A stretch of 64,000 nt of DNA, from assembly GCA_910583875.1 (NCBI GenBank), contig CAJTXT010000001.1:558001-622000 (forward strand), given 5' to 3'. The notes beneath the pieces were generated by a model, which saw only the letters and a list, made by a program, of their open reading frames with translations, was not told where the DNA came from and searched no databases. The translations under genes and the position numbers were made by a program. Positions 1 through 8,761 of the stretch are shown here, piece after piece (position 1 is the first letter of the stretch; each line of letters opens with the position of its first letter). This DNA is from an uncultured Vampirovibrio sp. (GTDB lineage: Bacteria > Cyanobacteriota > Vampirovibrionia > Gastranaerophilales > Gastranaerophilaceae).

Positions 1-1335
1 ATCAAATCTTGCAGGAAGATTGAAATCTAACTGAATTGTAGCACATTGCCAAGTTCTACCGATAGCGTCTTTAACTTTAAAGTCAATTTTAGGTCCGTAG
101 AATGCACCATCTCCTTCATTAATTTCATAGTTCATTCCGCGTTTATCCATAGCTTCTTTTAATCCAGCTTCTGCTAATTCCCAGTTTGATAGTTCGCCTA
201 CATAGCTTTCAGGTCTTGTTGAGAGTTCAACTTCAAATTCCATATTGAAAATCTTCATTGTATCAGCTACAAAATCAATAATTGCATTGATTTCATCAAC
301 TAATTGTTCAGGTGTACAGAAGATATGCGCATCATCTTGAGTAAAGCCTTGAACACGTGTTAAACCTGATAAAGCACCTGATTTTTCTTTTCTGTATACT
401 GTACCAAGTTCAGCCATTCTTAATGGCAATGAACGATATGAATGTCTTTCTGATTGATAAATCATAATGTGAAACGGGCAATTCATAGGTTTAACTATAA
501 ATTGGTCGTCATCTTCATTTTCTTTTTGAATGAAAAACATATTTTCTTTATAGTGGTCAATATGACCTGAAATTTCCCATAATTTTGATTTAGCAATTTG
601 AGGTGTATTAACAATTACGTAACCGCGTTTTCTGTGTTCACTTCTCCAATAGTTTTCTATTTCTTCACGAACAACTGCTAAATTCGGATGCCATAAAACA
701 AGTCCGCCGCCAATTTCTTCTCTTACAGAGAATAAGTTTAATTGAGCGCCAAGTTTTCTATGGTCGCGTTTTTGTGCTTCTTCTAGCATTGTTATATATT
801 GTTCTAAATCTTCTTTATTCCAGAATGCTGTAGCATAAATTCTTTGAAGCATTTTATTTTTTTCATCGCCTCTCCAATAAGCACCTGCAACTTTCATTAA
901 TTTTATTGCATTGCCTTTAATATAGCTTGTATTTGGAACGTGAGGACCTGAACATAAATCGTTAAATAAAACATTTCCGTCTTTGTCTTTTGTCAAATAT
1001 AAAGTAGGATTGTCATTTTTATGTTCTTCTAATAATTCGGCTTTATAAATTTCGCCTTCTGCTTTAAATTCAGCTATTTGTTTTTGTACATCAGGGATTT
1101 CATATTTTTCGAAGGTCAAATTTTGCTTTAATATAGCTTTCATTTCAGTTTCAATTTTTGCTAAATCTTCATCTGTAAATGCGTGGCCTTCTAAATCAAA
1201 ATCATAATAAAACCCATTATCAATAGCAGGTCCTATAGCTAATTTTGCATTTGGAAATAACTTTTGAACAGCCTGCGCCATAATATGTGAAGCAGAATGT
1301 CTTAATATATGTAGATTCTCGTTATTCTTTTCCAT
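1..1335 (-). CDS. thrS: Threonyl-tRNA synthetase, 3' end outside window
   Basis: Charges tRNA-Thr in the cytoplasm. The 445 visible residues begin directly with the editing domain (HxxxH at H13/H17, later LCSGPH). The class II core follows, with MNCPFH near residue 284 (zinc-binding Cys286) and a long motif 2 block ending in QDDAHIFC. The usual N-terminal TGS domain (about 60 residues) is absent, since translation starts about 10 residues before the HxxxH motif. I recall TGS-less forms among cyanobacterial ThrRS. Motif 3 and the anticodon-binding domain lie beyond the window start. The start is the first in-frame ATG; upstream there is only a 36-base gap to the DUF4127 gene, so the two may be co-transcribed. 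Identity is certain from the motifs. Confidence 0.97.
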   Translation of the reverse strand, partial: MEKNNENLHILRHSASHIMAQAVQKLFPNAKLAIGPAIDNGFYYDFDLEGHAFTDEDLAKIETEMKAILKQNLTFEKYEIPDVQKQIAEFKAEGEIYKAELLEEHKNDNPTLYLTKDKDGNVLFNDLCSGPHVPNTSYIKGNAIKLMKVAGAYWRGDEKNKMLQRIYATAFWNKEDLEQYITMLEEAQKRDHRKLGAQLNLFSVREEIGGGLVLWHPNLAVVREEIENYWRSEHRKRGYVIVNTPQIAKSKLWEISGHIDHYKENMFFIQKENEDDDQFIVKPMNCPFHIMIYQSERHSYRSLPLRMAELGTVYRKEKSGALSGLTRVQGFTQDDAHIFCTPEQLVDEINAIIDFVADTMKIFNMEFEVELSTRPESYVGELSNWELAEAGLKEAMDKRGMNYEINEGDGAFYGPKIDFKVKDAIGRTWQCATIQLDFNLPARFD

Positions 1336-1371
1336 ATTTTTCCCCTTTTATATAACATATATTAATTTATA

Positions 1372-2805
1372 TCACTCATAAAACAATATATCAACAAAAG
1401 GCAGTTTTACATATATTTTGCTCAATGACACTTTTATTTCAAAAAATCTGTTCCAGGGATATTCATAATCAGCTTTAATCTTTTCTAAATTAAACAAATT
1501 AAAGATTTGATTTTCATATTCCTGCATATAGGTTTTTAGAATATCATCAGAAAGATTGTCAGGGTTATCTTTTAAAATTTTACGAACATTAGCTTGATAT
1601 GCCCAATCATCTAAAAATCTTGTTAATTGAAGATTTTGAAATGCATGTTTATCTGGAAATTTAGCGCCAAAATATGTTAACGCAGCAGAAATAGAACTTC
1701 CTAGTGTATTACCTGTTGTATTCCAAGCAGCATAGCCATAAAACTCTTTTAGATTTGTTTTTGACATCAAAGCTTTTACAAAATTATTATCACTGCCATT
1801 AGCATTCAGAATATCAGCAATAAAATACGGTTTATCAGGAAGAGTTAATTCGCCTTGAAATAAAGGTTCTTCAATATTCATTACAAGTTCACCCTGCTGA
1901 TTTTTAAAATTATTAACTAACAGAATAATATCGCTATTTTTTTCATCAACAACAACACCGCCTGCAAGTTCAATTTGCGATTTTACTGATTCTTCCACGG
2001 AAATATCTTCATATTTTGATATTTTATTTATTGAATCGGCATTCAAAAATATAGGTGCAACCTTTATATGTTTCTGTTTATTAATTGCTCTTGATATCAA
2101 TGTTAACGGAATTTCGTCAGCACCGGTTTTTATAAATATATTCTTTTCATCTTTTGCTAATTCTTTTAATATATTAGCCTCTTCAACATTCAGCCCAAAT
2201 TCGGCGCAATCATCTTTAGAAAATACTAACGTATCAAAAATACCTTGTTTTTCTAACTCAATATAATATTTATTTAATTCAAAATTACGTGCTCTTGTTT
2301 TTAGATAATCTGCTAAAATCTCTTCAGGAATATCTGTTTCAACATTAAATTCCGCCCCTTGAACTTTTGCTTTATGAAGATTATATGAATATTCAAAAAT
2401 TTTAGTTCCGTAGTCCTTCCAATATTCTTTCTCTTCCTCATTAATATTATTATTAGAAATTCTCATAATACTGGAAAATGCATAAACTTTTGATGAATGC
2501 TTCTTTAATATAGAAACAAGTTTATCAATTTTGTTTTTTATAACATTTATATCATCATTGCTTCTTCTTGAAGGAATTAAGCCGCCATAAGCCAAGGTAT
2601 CTAATGTAATAACAAATATATCTATATTCTTTAAAGAATTAAGCCAATCTAAAAGTCCTTCTATATCTGCATTTTCATATAAACTTCCCATTAAATTAAT
2701 ATCGGGAAGGACTAATTCATGTTCTTTTGCCTGATGAACAATCTGAGCAGGCAATTGGTAACAAACGGGTCTGTTATCTATTGGTATTAGAGCTATTTTA
2801 GACAT
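1372..2805 (-). CDS. DUF4127 family protein
   Basis: Function unknown. The 477-residue protein shows the two hallmarks of the DUF4127 family: an N-terminal IPIDNRPVCYQ block (residues 7-17) and LDTLAYGGLIPSRR near residue 70. There is no signal peptide or membrane segment, so it is probably a cytoplasmic enzyme. The ATG at 2805 overlaps the end of the upstream WYL gene by 13 bases, with a GGAG ribosome binding site inside that gene. This makes it the third member of a tightly overlapping WYL-WYL-DUF4127 operon. The two regulators may control it or may simply be co-expressed with it; no substrate can be inferred. Confidence 0.85.
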   Translation of the reverse strand: MSKIALIPIDNRPVCYQLPAQIVHQAKEHELVLPDINLMGSLYENADIEGLLDWLNSLKNIDIFVITLDTLAYGGLIPSRRSNDDINVIKNKIDKLVSILKKHSSKVYAFSSIMRISNNNINEEEKEYWKDYGTKIFEYSYNLHKAKVQGAEFNVETDIPEEILADYLKTRARNFELNKYYIELEKQGIFDTLVFSKDDCAEFGLNVEEANILKELAKDEKNIFIKTGADEIPLTLISRAINKQKHIKVAPIFLNADSINKISKYEDISVEESVKSQIELAGGVVVDEKNSDIILLVNNFKNQQGELVMNIEEPLFQGELTLPDKPYFIADILNANGSDNNFVKALMSKTNLKEFYGYAAWNTTGNTLGSSISAALTYFGAKFPDKHAFQNLQLTRFLDDWAYQANVRKILKDNPDNLSDDILKTYMQEYENQIFNLFNLEKIKADYEYPWNRFFEIKVSLSKIYVKLPFVDILFYE

Positions 2806-3722
2806 TCATAGGACTCCAGATTTTTTATCATTTTTTCTGTAAGAACAAGAAATTCTTCTTGTAACGGCTTTGGTGATATTATTTTACAATTCTCACCATA
2901 TTTTAATAATCTTAAAAGTAATGTGTCTTTATCCTCTTTTGTATTTGAAATAACTATTTTATTAGAATAGAAGTCTATACTTTTTTCGTGTTCCTTTAAT
3001 TTATATGCCCGAATTAATCGTCCGTATATCTCAAATGTAACATTATTATGACAATCAAATCCGGTATTTCTGTTAGGTTCTTGCTTTAATCTTGTTATTA
3101 AATCTATACAAATCTTTTTACTGCGTCCTAATTTAGGGTTGTAGCATACAATAAAAGTATTATTATTTGAATGCAAAATTTCTTTTAACTCAACAGTTAT
3201 AGTTTCTTCTGCTAAATTATTTTTTCTATATGTAATACTTACATTTTGACCTTCATATAACATGTCTTTCAATGTTTTAATTAGGTTTTCTTTCACATTG
3301 TTATCACATAATATGTTTTCTTCTTTTTTTGTTTTTTTAAGAATTTCTTCTATATCAAGATTTACATATTTCTCAAGTTTCAAAAAGATTTTACTTATAA
3401 TCTCTTCTGAAGTTTTATTATTAAATTTACTAATGAATTTTACTAATTCAGTTAAAGCTTCCTTTTCTTCCAAATTCAAATCAATCTTTAATATAGCAGT
3501 TGAAAATCCATATCTTGCTCTATCTTTTTTTAATTTTAAACCTAACAATTCAAATGTATTAAAATACTTTATAAACGCTTCTTGGGTGTATACATTCTCA
3601 ATTTCAATATTGCCCTTTAGTTTTTCTATTAACTCATTTTTTGTTAAATCTTCATCTAAAAGTATTTTTAATATTTCTAATATTCTTAAACCTGTATCAT
3701 GTTTCTTCTCAGGTTTCTTCAT
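2793..3722 (-). CDS. WYL-domain transcriptional regulator (second of pair)
   Basis: A 309-residue protein with a winged-helix-like N-terminus (RILEILKILLDEDLTKNELIEKL) and a central to C-terminal all-beta part resembling a WYL domain (ITYRKN ... VELKEILHSNNNTFIVCYNPKLGRSKKICIDLI). It ends in a WYL C-terminal extension-like region. WYL proteins usually sense nucleotides or nucleic acids and regulate transcription, as in PafBC. The start ATG overlaps the stop of the upstream WYL gene as ATGA, so the two are translationally coupled and may work as a heteromeric pair. The canonical W-Y-L residues are degenerate here, so family assignment rests on architecture and context. Confidence 0.7.
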   Translation of the reverse strand: MKKPEKKHDTGLRILEILKILLDEDLTKNELIEKLKGNIEIENVYTQEAFIKYFNTFELLGLKLKKDRARYGFSTAILKIDLNLEEKEALTELVKFISKFNNKTSEEIISKIFLKLEKYVNLDIEEILKKTKKEENILCDNNVKENLIKTLKDMLYEGQNVSITYRKNNLAEETITVELKEILHSNNNTFIVCYNPKLGRSKKICIDLITRLKQEPNRNTGFDCHNNVTFEIYGRLIRAYKLKEHEKSIDFYSNKIVISNTKEDKDTLLLRLLKYGENCKIISPKPLQEEFLVLTEKMIKNLESYECLK

Positions 3723-4660
3723 TCTTCATATCCTTTTTGTATTAATTTTAATTTATTTATTAATTTTCGTCTAAAAAAGTCCGGTGATATTATTTTAACA
3801 TTGCATCCAAATAATAAAATTCTTTGAATAAATAAAAACTCATTTTCTACAACAGCATTAACTCGTATTACTTCATTTGAAAGATAAACCAATTTTTCAT
3901 TATCTTTTAATTCAAAGGTACTTATAGAATCACCTGTTATTTCATACATTACTTCATAAGTTGCTGCAGAAGTATAGGTTTCTTTTAAATTAACAACATT
4001 TATTTTTAAAATTCTTTCAAAATTTAATATACTATTTCTATTATATTTAAAACTATGACAAGCTAAGTATATTTTTCCATTTTCATAAGTAATTCTCTGC
4101 GGAATAATATCAATATCTTCTTCGCCATATTCAGGAGAAATATATCTTATTTGAACTTTTTTTCCTATTAATTTAGAGTCTGAAAATTCCCAAAGAAGCT
4201 GTGTATTAATCTCAGCCAAGGGACGAGATTCATGAACTTTTGTCTTTATTTCTTCATTACAAGTTAATGCCGCGAATTCGTCATATAAATCATTAATCAA
4301 TAAAACTTCCTGCCAAGAAATTTCTCTGGCATACTTTTCACGAAGAGCAAGAAATAATTCTAATTCTTTTTTGGATAGATTAAAAGTAAAGGGATGTTTA
4401 AGAAGTTCATATTTATAATTATTTTTCTTAGTTGGTCTATCTATAACACAGCCTGCAGATTTTAATGTATTTATTGCAAGTCTTATTGTATCTTTAGATA
4501 TTGATTTATTAACAACAGGATTGTTTTTGAGAATTTCCACTAATTCTTCAATAGTACAGCTTTTTTCTAATAATGCCTTTAAAATTATTAATATTCTATA
4601 ACCGGTTGTACTTATCCAGAGTTTTTTTGTATTTTTTTGCGCAAAACTTTGTCTTTCCAT
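3719..4660 (-). CDS. WYL-domain transcriptional regulator (first of pair)
   Basis: A 313-residue protein. It opens with a helix-turn-helix region (GYRILIILKALLEKSCTIEEL ... SKDTIRLAINTLKSAGC), followed by a WYL-like sandwich (VQIRYISPEYGEEDIDIIPQRITYENGKIYLACHSF) and a C-terminal extension. It heads the WYL-WYL-DUF4127 operon, coupled to the next gene by an ATGA overlap. It is divergent from the deaminase gene at 4764. No clear Shine-Dalgarno precedes the ATG at 4660; a TAAAAT sequence lies only about six bases upstream, so a leaderless transcript is possible. The target is unknown; autoregulation of the divergent intergenic region is a reasonable guess. Confidence 0.75.
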   Translation of the reverse strand: MERQSFAQKNTKKLWISTTGYRILIILKALLEKSCTIEELVEILKNNPVVNKSISKDTIRLAINTLKSAGCVIDRPTKKNNYKYELLKHPFTFNLSKKELELFLALREKYAREISWQEVLLINDLYDEFAALTCNEEIKTKVHESRPLAEINTQLLWEFSDSKLIGKKVQIRYISPEYGEEDIDIIPQRITYENGKIYLACHSFKYNRNSILNFERILKINVVNLKETYTSAATYEVMYEITGDSISTFELKDNEKLVYLSNEVIRVNAVVENEFLFIQRILLFGCNVKIISPDFFRRKLINKLKLIQKGYEE

Positions 4661-4763
4661 ATTTTAATTTTAAAGTAAAAAGGCAATATTAATAAATAAT
4701 TTACAATTATTGTTACTTATTATGAATTTTTGTATGATATATAAAAAATAGAAAAGAGTTTGT

Positions 4764-5216
4764 ATGGTAAAAGAGTGGAATGAATATTTTTTAGAGATAG
4801 CAAAGACTTGTGCATCGCGTTCTAATTGTATAAGAGCAAATGTAGGAGCGGTAATTGTTGGTGAAGATAAAAAGATAAAAGCCACAGGTTATAATGGTAC
4901 ACCGTCAAAAGTAATATCTTGTTATGAAATTGGTAAATGCTATCGAATTGAAAATAATATTCCCTCCGGTACAAGGTATGAAACCTGTAGAAGCATTCAT
5001 GCGGAACAAAATGCAATAATTCAAGCGGGGCAAGACAGATGTCAAAATGCTACGATGTACATTTACGGTCACAATTTTATTTGCATTTTGTGTAAGCGTT
5101 TTATTGTTCAAGCAGGGATTAAAGATGTTTATTTAAGAAAAGATGATAATTCTGCTATTGAACATATTTTAGTTGAGGATATTAAACGCGAACTTTCTGA
5201 GCAAGCTGCGGAATAA
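4764..5216 (+). CDS. dCMP/CMP deaminase family protein (ComEB-like)
   Basis: A 150-residue zinc-dependent deaminase. The zinc site is visible as HAEQNAI (His and catalytic Glu) and a CILC motif about 35 residues later, with the substrate-side signature GAVIVGEDKKIKATGYNGTP near the N-terminus. These match deoxycytidylate deaminases, which make dUMP for dTMP synthesis. The usual Pro before the first zinc Cys of the second motif is replaced (FICILC rather than PCxxC). The gene is single, divergent from the WYL operon and convergent with rubrerythrin. Competence-type ComEB proteins are the same family, so a purely metabolic role is assumed and not proven. Confidence 0.88.
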   Translation: MVKEWNEYFLEIAKTCASRSNCIRANVGAVIVGEDKKIKATGYNGTPSKVISCYEIGKCYRIENNIPSGTRYETCRSIHAEQNAIIQAGQDRCQNATMYIYGHNFICILCKRFIVQAGIKDVYLRKDDNSAIEHILVEDIKRELSEQAAE

Positions 5217-5271
5217 ATTAATATTTTAAACTAACTGCAAAATCCATTACATATTGTGCAATGTGATTTTA

Positions 5272-5475
5272 TGTTTTGACCTGGTGTTTAATTACTTTTT
5301 TCGAAATCAATATTTAGAGAAAAATGTCTAATTCATCACAAAGTATTAAAACTGGTAAGATGCTGAAACAAGTTCAGCATGACATTATTATTAAAATGAA
5401 TAAAATAAAGGAAGGTTAAATAAATTAAATTTATCAAATTGTTGTCATTCCGAACTTGTTTCGGAATCTTACCAG
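5272..5475. repeat. Palindromic repeat cluster, two arm types plus decayed module
   Basis: The gap between the convergent deaminase and rubrerythrin genes holds no gene. It contains an ATGCTGAA-arm palindrome (5356-5384) and an ATTCCGAA-arm palindrome (5444-5475). Before them, at about 5272-5330, is a decayed copy of the 50-base module seen intact at 19.7, 21.7 and 35 kb. Each arm is complementary to its partner (TTCAGCAT, TTCGGAAT). Confidence 0.85.
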
Positions 5476-5556
5476 CATTTTAATAATGCAATAAATATTG
5501 AAGTATATTTAGTTATTTTTAAAATAATGCATTTAAAGATTAATGCTTAATTTTGG

Positions 5557-6141
5557 TTAATCAGAACATTCACAATCACGTGCAAAATATCCTTGTGGTT
5601 TTTCACACACAGGACATTTTTTAGGCGGATGAGTACCTTCTATATGATAACCGCAATGCAGACATTCCCATTCTGTTTTATTTTGGCTTTTAAACATTTC
5701 ACCTTTTTGAATCATTTCTGCAAGTTTTTTATATTTTTCACTATGATGTTCTTCTATAGATGCAATATTAAAAAATGCAGTCGAAATTTCATCAAAACCT
5801 TCTTCTTTAGCAATTCTGCCAAATTCAGGATACATTGTAGAATGTTCCTCTTCCTCATATTTTGCGGCACACAATAAATTTTCAAGTGTTGTACCATAAC
5901 AGCTTGGGTATGCAACATCATTAATTCTTACATCATCACCATCTAAAAACTTAAAATAAACTTCTGCATGTTCTTTCTCGTTTTCAGCAGTACTTTCAAA
6001 AGCTCTTGCTGCTTTAATATATCCTTCTTTTTCGGCAATAGAAGCAAACATACAATATCTGTTTCTTGCCATTGATTCACCTGCAAAAGCTTTCATTAAG
6101 TTTTCACGCGTTCTTGTATCTTTTAACGATTTTTTCTCCAT
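5557..6141 (-). CDS. Rubrerythrin
   Basis: A non-haem diiron peroxidase that removes hydrogen peroxide in anaerobes. The N-terminal ferritin-like four-helix domain shows ExxxR..Y at ESMARNRY and repeated ExxH motifs (ENEKEHAE, EEEEHSTMYPE, EEHHSEKY). The C-terminal rubredoxin-like domain has CLHCGYHI and CPVCEKPQG. I chose the ATG at 6141 (194 residues) because GGAGG lies eight bases upstream. A GTG at 6156 in the same frame would bury that ribosome binding site. It is divergent from the lipoate-type gene and its context says nothing more about electron donors. Confidence 0.95.
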   Translation of the reverse strand: MEKKSLKDTRTRENLMKAFAGESMARNRYCMFASIAEKEGYIKAARAFESTAENEKEHAEVYFKFLDGDDVRINDVAYPSCYGTTLENLLCAAKYEEEEHSTMYPEFGRIAKEEGFDEISTAFFNIASIEEHHSEKYKKLAEMIQKGEMFKSQNKTEWECLHCGYHIEGTHPPKKCPVCEKPQGYFARDCECSD

Positions 6142-6184
6142 AATTAAATCCTCCACAATTGTTATATCGGATTTATTTATGTAA

Positions 6185-6190
6185 TATAAT
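6185..6190 (+). promoter_or_regulatory. -10 box implying a leaderless transcript
   Basis: TATAAT ends seven bases before the ATG at 6198, so transcription would start at or next to the start codon. There is no Shine-Dalgarno. The -35 region is weak. Confidence 0.45.
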
Positions 6191-6197
6191 AACCACT

Positions 6198-6881
6198 ATG
6201 GCTAAATTAATAGAATATAAAGAAAATACTGGAAAATATAATATGAATTGCGACGAGCAATTACTTAAGAATGCGATTGAAACCGTTGAAAAAGAACCGA
6301 TTATTCGCTTTTACGGCTGGAAACCTGCCTGTGTTTCTCTCGGGCGTAACCAATCTTTCGACCATATTAATTTTGATTTCTGCAAAGAAAATAACATAGA
6401 TATTGTAAAAAGAGTAACAGGAGGAAGAGGACTTCTTCACGATGATGAAGTAACTTATTCCTTTATATGCCCTGTGGAATTTCTTCGAAACGGAAACAGC
6501 GTAATTGCTTCTTACAAAGAAATATCTTCTGCAATTATAGAAGGGTTTAAAAATATAGATATTAAGCTTGAAATAGGCGGAAAAAAGAAAGTAGAAGCAT
6601 CTCACGATTATTGCATGCTTTTGTCTACAGGTGCTGATTTATCATACAACGGAACAAAACTTATAGGTTCAGCACAATACAGAACTCAAGGCTATATTCT
6701 ACAGCACGGTTCTATTTTATTTAGTTATGACAAAAATAAAATAGAAAAAATCTTTAACGAAAAAACACATACAAACGCAATAACCTGCATTAATGAGATA
6801 AACAATTCATTAACACGAAAAGACATAATTGAAGCAATGATAAAAGGGTTTAAAGACTATTTTTCTATCTCTTATGTCTAA
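6198..6881 (+). CDS. LipM/LplA-like octanoyl or lipoyl transferase
   Basis: A biotin/lipoate protein ligase-fold enzyme that attaches or transfers octanoate/lipoate to carrier domains. Visible blocks are CVSLGRNQ, RVTGGRGLLHDDEVTYS and DLSYNGTKLIGSAQYR followed by ILQHGSILF. A Cys in the segment YCMLLS just before the DLSYNG block sits where LipM-type octanoyltransferases have their acyl-thioester Cys, which favours LipM over ATP-dependent LplA. The ATG at 6198 (MAKLIEYK, 227 residues) is preferred over an upstream start that would add a non-homologous leader. The gene ends inside the convergent neighbour (17-base overlap). No lipoylated enzyme or LipA is in the window. Confidence 0.82.
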   Translation: MAKLIEYKENTGKYNMNCDEQLLKNAIETVEKEPIIRFYGWKPACVSLGRNQSFDHINFDFCKENNIDIVKRVTGGRGLLHDDEVTYSFICPVEFLRNGNSVIASYKEISSAIIEGFKNIDIKLEIGGKKKVEASHDYCMLLSTGADLSYNGTKLIGSAQYRTQGYILQHGSILFSYDKNKIEKIFNEKTHTNAITCINEINNSLTRKDIIEAMIKGFKDYFSISYV

Positions 6882-7272
6882 ATTTTGCAGTATAGAAAAC
6901 AGAACTTTTACTTAAGATGCTATGAAGTTTTTGTTCAACTTCATTAGTCGCACCTGTTAAGAAATAGCGTTTTTGTGTTTCTTTGGGGCTAACATAAAAA
7001 TCTGCTTCCGTTAAAATAACTTTTTTCGAATTTTTAGGAAGCTCTTTTTTGTATTTTGCATCTAGTCTTTCAGCAAAATTTTGAGCAGCATTATGAACGG
7101 TTCCGTCAATCTTTTCTTCTTTAAATTCAACTGTATCTGTAAGTTCATACTGTTTTAAAGCCGGATTATTATGAAAAGATATTTTCATTAATTGAGGTAT
7201 ATTAGCTTTAGGTTTATTATCATTTAGAGTAAAAACCATTAATGATCCGAATGATACAGGAGGGATGTTCAT
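6865..7272 (-). CDS. Hypothetical protein with MNIxPVSF N-terminus
   Basis: I do not recognise this 135-residue protein. The start at 7272 is supported by an AAGGAAAAAGC ribosome binding site and gives the N-terminus MNIPPVSFGS. This is nearly the same opening as the otherwise unrelated protein at 28775-29389 (MNISPVSFKG). The rest is mixed alpha/beta and basic, with no membrane segment. It overlaps the convergent lipoyl-transferase gene by 17 bases. The shared N-terminus may be a lineage-specific tag (sorting, interaction or processing signal). Confidence 0.65.
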   Translation of the reverse strand: MNIPPVSFGSLMVFTLNDNKPKANIPQLMKISFHNNPALKQYELTDTVEFKEEKIDGTVHNAAQNFAERLDAKYKKELPKNSKKVILTEADFYVSPKETQKRYFLTGATNEVEQKLHSILSKSSVFYTAKFRHKR

Positions 7273-7404
7273 GCTTTTTCCTTTTTTACGTCTTTTGTGC
7301 TTTCTTAAAAACCTGAGCAAAAAAAAACTTGCTATTTTTTATTATGAATTTATTTAAAAATCTGTTACAATTAAGTATATATAAGACTATTTTTGAGGTT
7401 ATTT

Positions 7405-8751
7405 ATGAAAAATATCAAAAAAACACAGGTGGAATATCCCTATCTTGAAAAACCTGTTGAAATTTATGAACGTGAATGCGGACATAAAATTGTTTTTGCT
7501 TATAAACAAGGTTCATTAATGAATATAAGCAGCTGGGTAAAAACAGGTTCAATTAATGAGAATGATGAAAACAATGGTATTTCACATTTTCTTGAACATT
7601 TGATGTTTAAAGGAACCTCAAAACACAAAGCTGGTGAATTTGACAGAACTCTTGAATCTCGAGGCGCAATTGTAAATGCTGCAACCTGGAAAGATTATAC
7701 TTTTTATTATGTAACAATTCCAAAAGGCACAGACAATCGTAATTTTAAGGATACATTAGAACTTCATGCAGATATGATGCTTGACCCCGTTATACCGGAT
7801 AATGAAATCGGTGCACCATTCGACATAAATAATCCAAATATTAAAACAAAACGCGAACGCCATGTTGTAATTGAAGAAATAAGAATGCGCAAAGACCAGC
7901 CTTGGACAAAAGTTTATAATCAAACAAATGCAAACATGTATACATCACATCCTTATAAACGTGATGTAATAGGTAATGAACAGATTATTTCTACAGTAAA
8001 ACGTGAAGATGTGCTTGATTATTATAAAACACATTATACACCTGAAAATATTACAACCATTATTGTCGGCGATATGAATCCTGATGAAATTATCCCAATG
8101 GTTGCTAAAGAATTTGACTTTAAAGGAAGACAAAACAGAGCAAAAGAAGTATATCCAATAGATGCACCTACAAGTAAAACTAAAGAAATAGAAAGTTATT
8201 CAAATATAAATACCGGCTTTTTGATGTTTGGATATTTAGGACCTTTAGCCTCTGACATTAAAACTTCTACTATTTTAGAAATGGCTGCTTTAATTTTGGG
8301 TCAAGGACAAAGTTCAAGACTTTATCAAGAATTAATTGAAAAGGCTTCAAAGCCTGTATTTAATGTGGTTTGTACAGATTTTTATCAATTTAGAGACGGC
8401 GGTAATTTCTTTATTCAAGCTAACTTTAAACCAGAATTAAAAAATGAAGCAATTGATTTAATTAAAAAACAAATAATCAAAATCTGTAATGAAGGCATAA
8501 GTGAAAAAGAACTTAAAAAAGCTAAAAAGAAACTAAAAGCAGGATTTGCAGAAAATTCTGAAACAGTTTCAGATATTGCAGAAACAATAGGATTTTACAT
8601 GACTGTTTGTAACAAGCTTGAATGTGTTGAAGAATATATTAAAGTACTTGATGAAATTACTCTTGAAGATGTAAAAACTGTTTTAAATCAATATTTAGAC
8701 ATAAATAAGGCTGTTATATCTGTATTAATGCCTGAAACATACAAAAATTAA
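7405..8751 (+). CDS. M16 family zinc peptidase, catalytic subunit
   Basis: A 448-residue insulinase-type (M16B) peptidase with an intact inverted zinc motif HFLEH at residues 61-65 and a downstream VIEEIRM Glu as the likely third ligand. The C-terminal half is the usual inactive repeat. The ATG at 7405 is chosen because GAGG lies six bases upstream; a TTG at 7393 would include the ribosome binding site. An extended -10 (TG-T-TACAAT at 7363-7371) lies upstream. The next gene, ten bases downstream, encodes a partner without the zinc motif, so the two probably form a heterodimer as in other bacterial M16B pairs. No signal peptide is evident, which suggests a cytoplasmic peptidase. Confidence 0.92.
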   Translation: MKNIKKTQVEYPYLEKPVEIYERECGHKIVFAYKQGSLMNISSWVKTGSINENDENNGISHFLEHLMFKGTSKHKAGEFDRTLESRGAIVNAATWKDYTFYYVTIPKGTDNRNFKDTLELHADMMLDPVIPDNEIGAPFDINNPNIKTKRERHVVIEEIRMRKDQPWTKVYNQTNANMYTSHPYKRDVIGNEQIISTVKREDVLDYYKTHYTPENITTIIVGDMNPDEIIPMVAKEFDFKGRQNRAKEVYPIDAPTSKTKEIESYSNINTGFLMFGYLGPLASDIKTSTILEMAALILGQGQSSRLYQELIEKASKPVFNVVCTDFYQFRDGGNFFIQANFKPELKNEAIDLIKKQIIKICNEGISEKELKKAKKKLKAGFAENSETVSDIAETIGFYMTVCNKLECVEEYIKVLDEITLEDVKTVLNQYLDINKAVISVLMPETYKN

Positions 8752-8761
8752 AGGATAAGCT

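Noticed and set aside
3262..3774. A 170-codon plus-strand frame looking like a membrane protein
   Set aside because: It is antisense to the WYL gene; hydrophobicity arises from the reverse complement of Lys/Glu-rich codons.
4670..4885. A minus-strand frame over the start of the deaminase gene
   Set aside because: Antisense to a well-supported deaminase; no family features.
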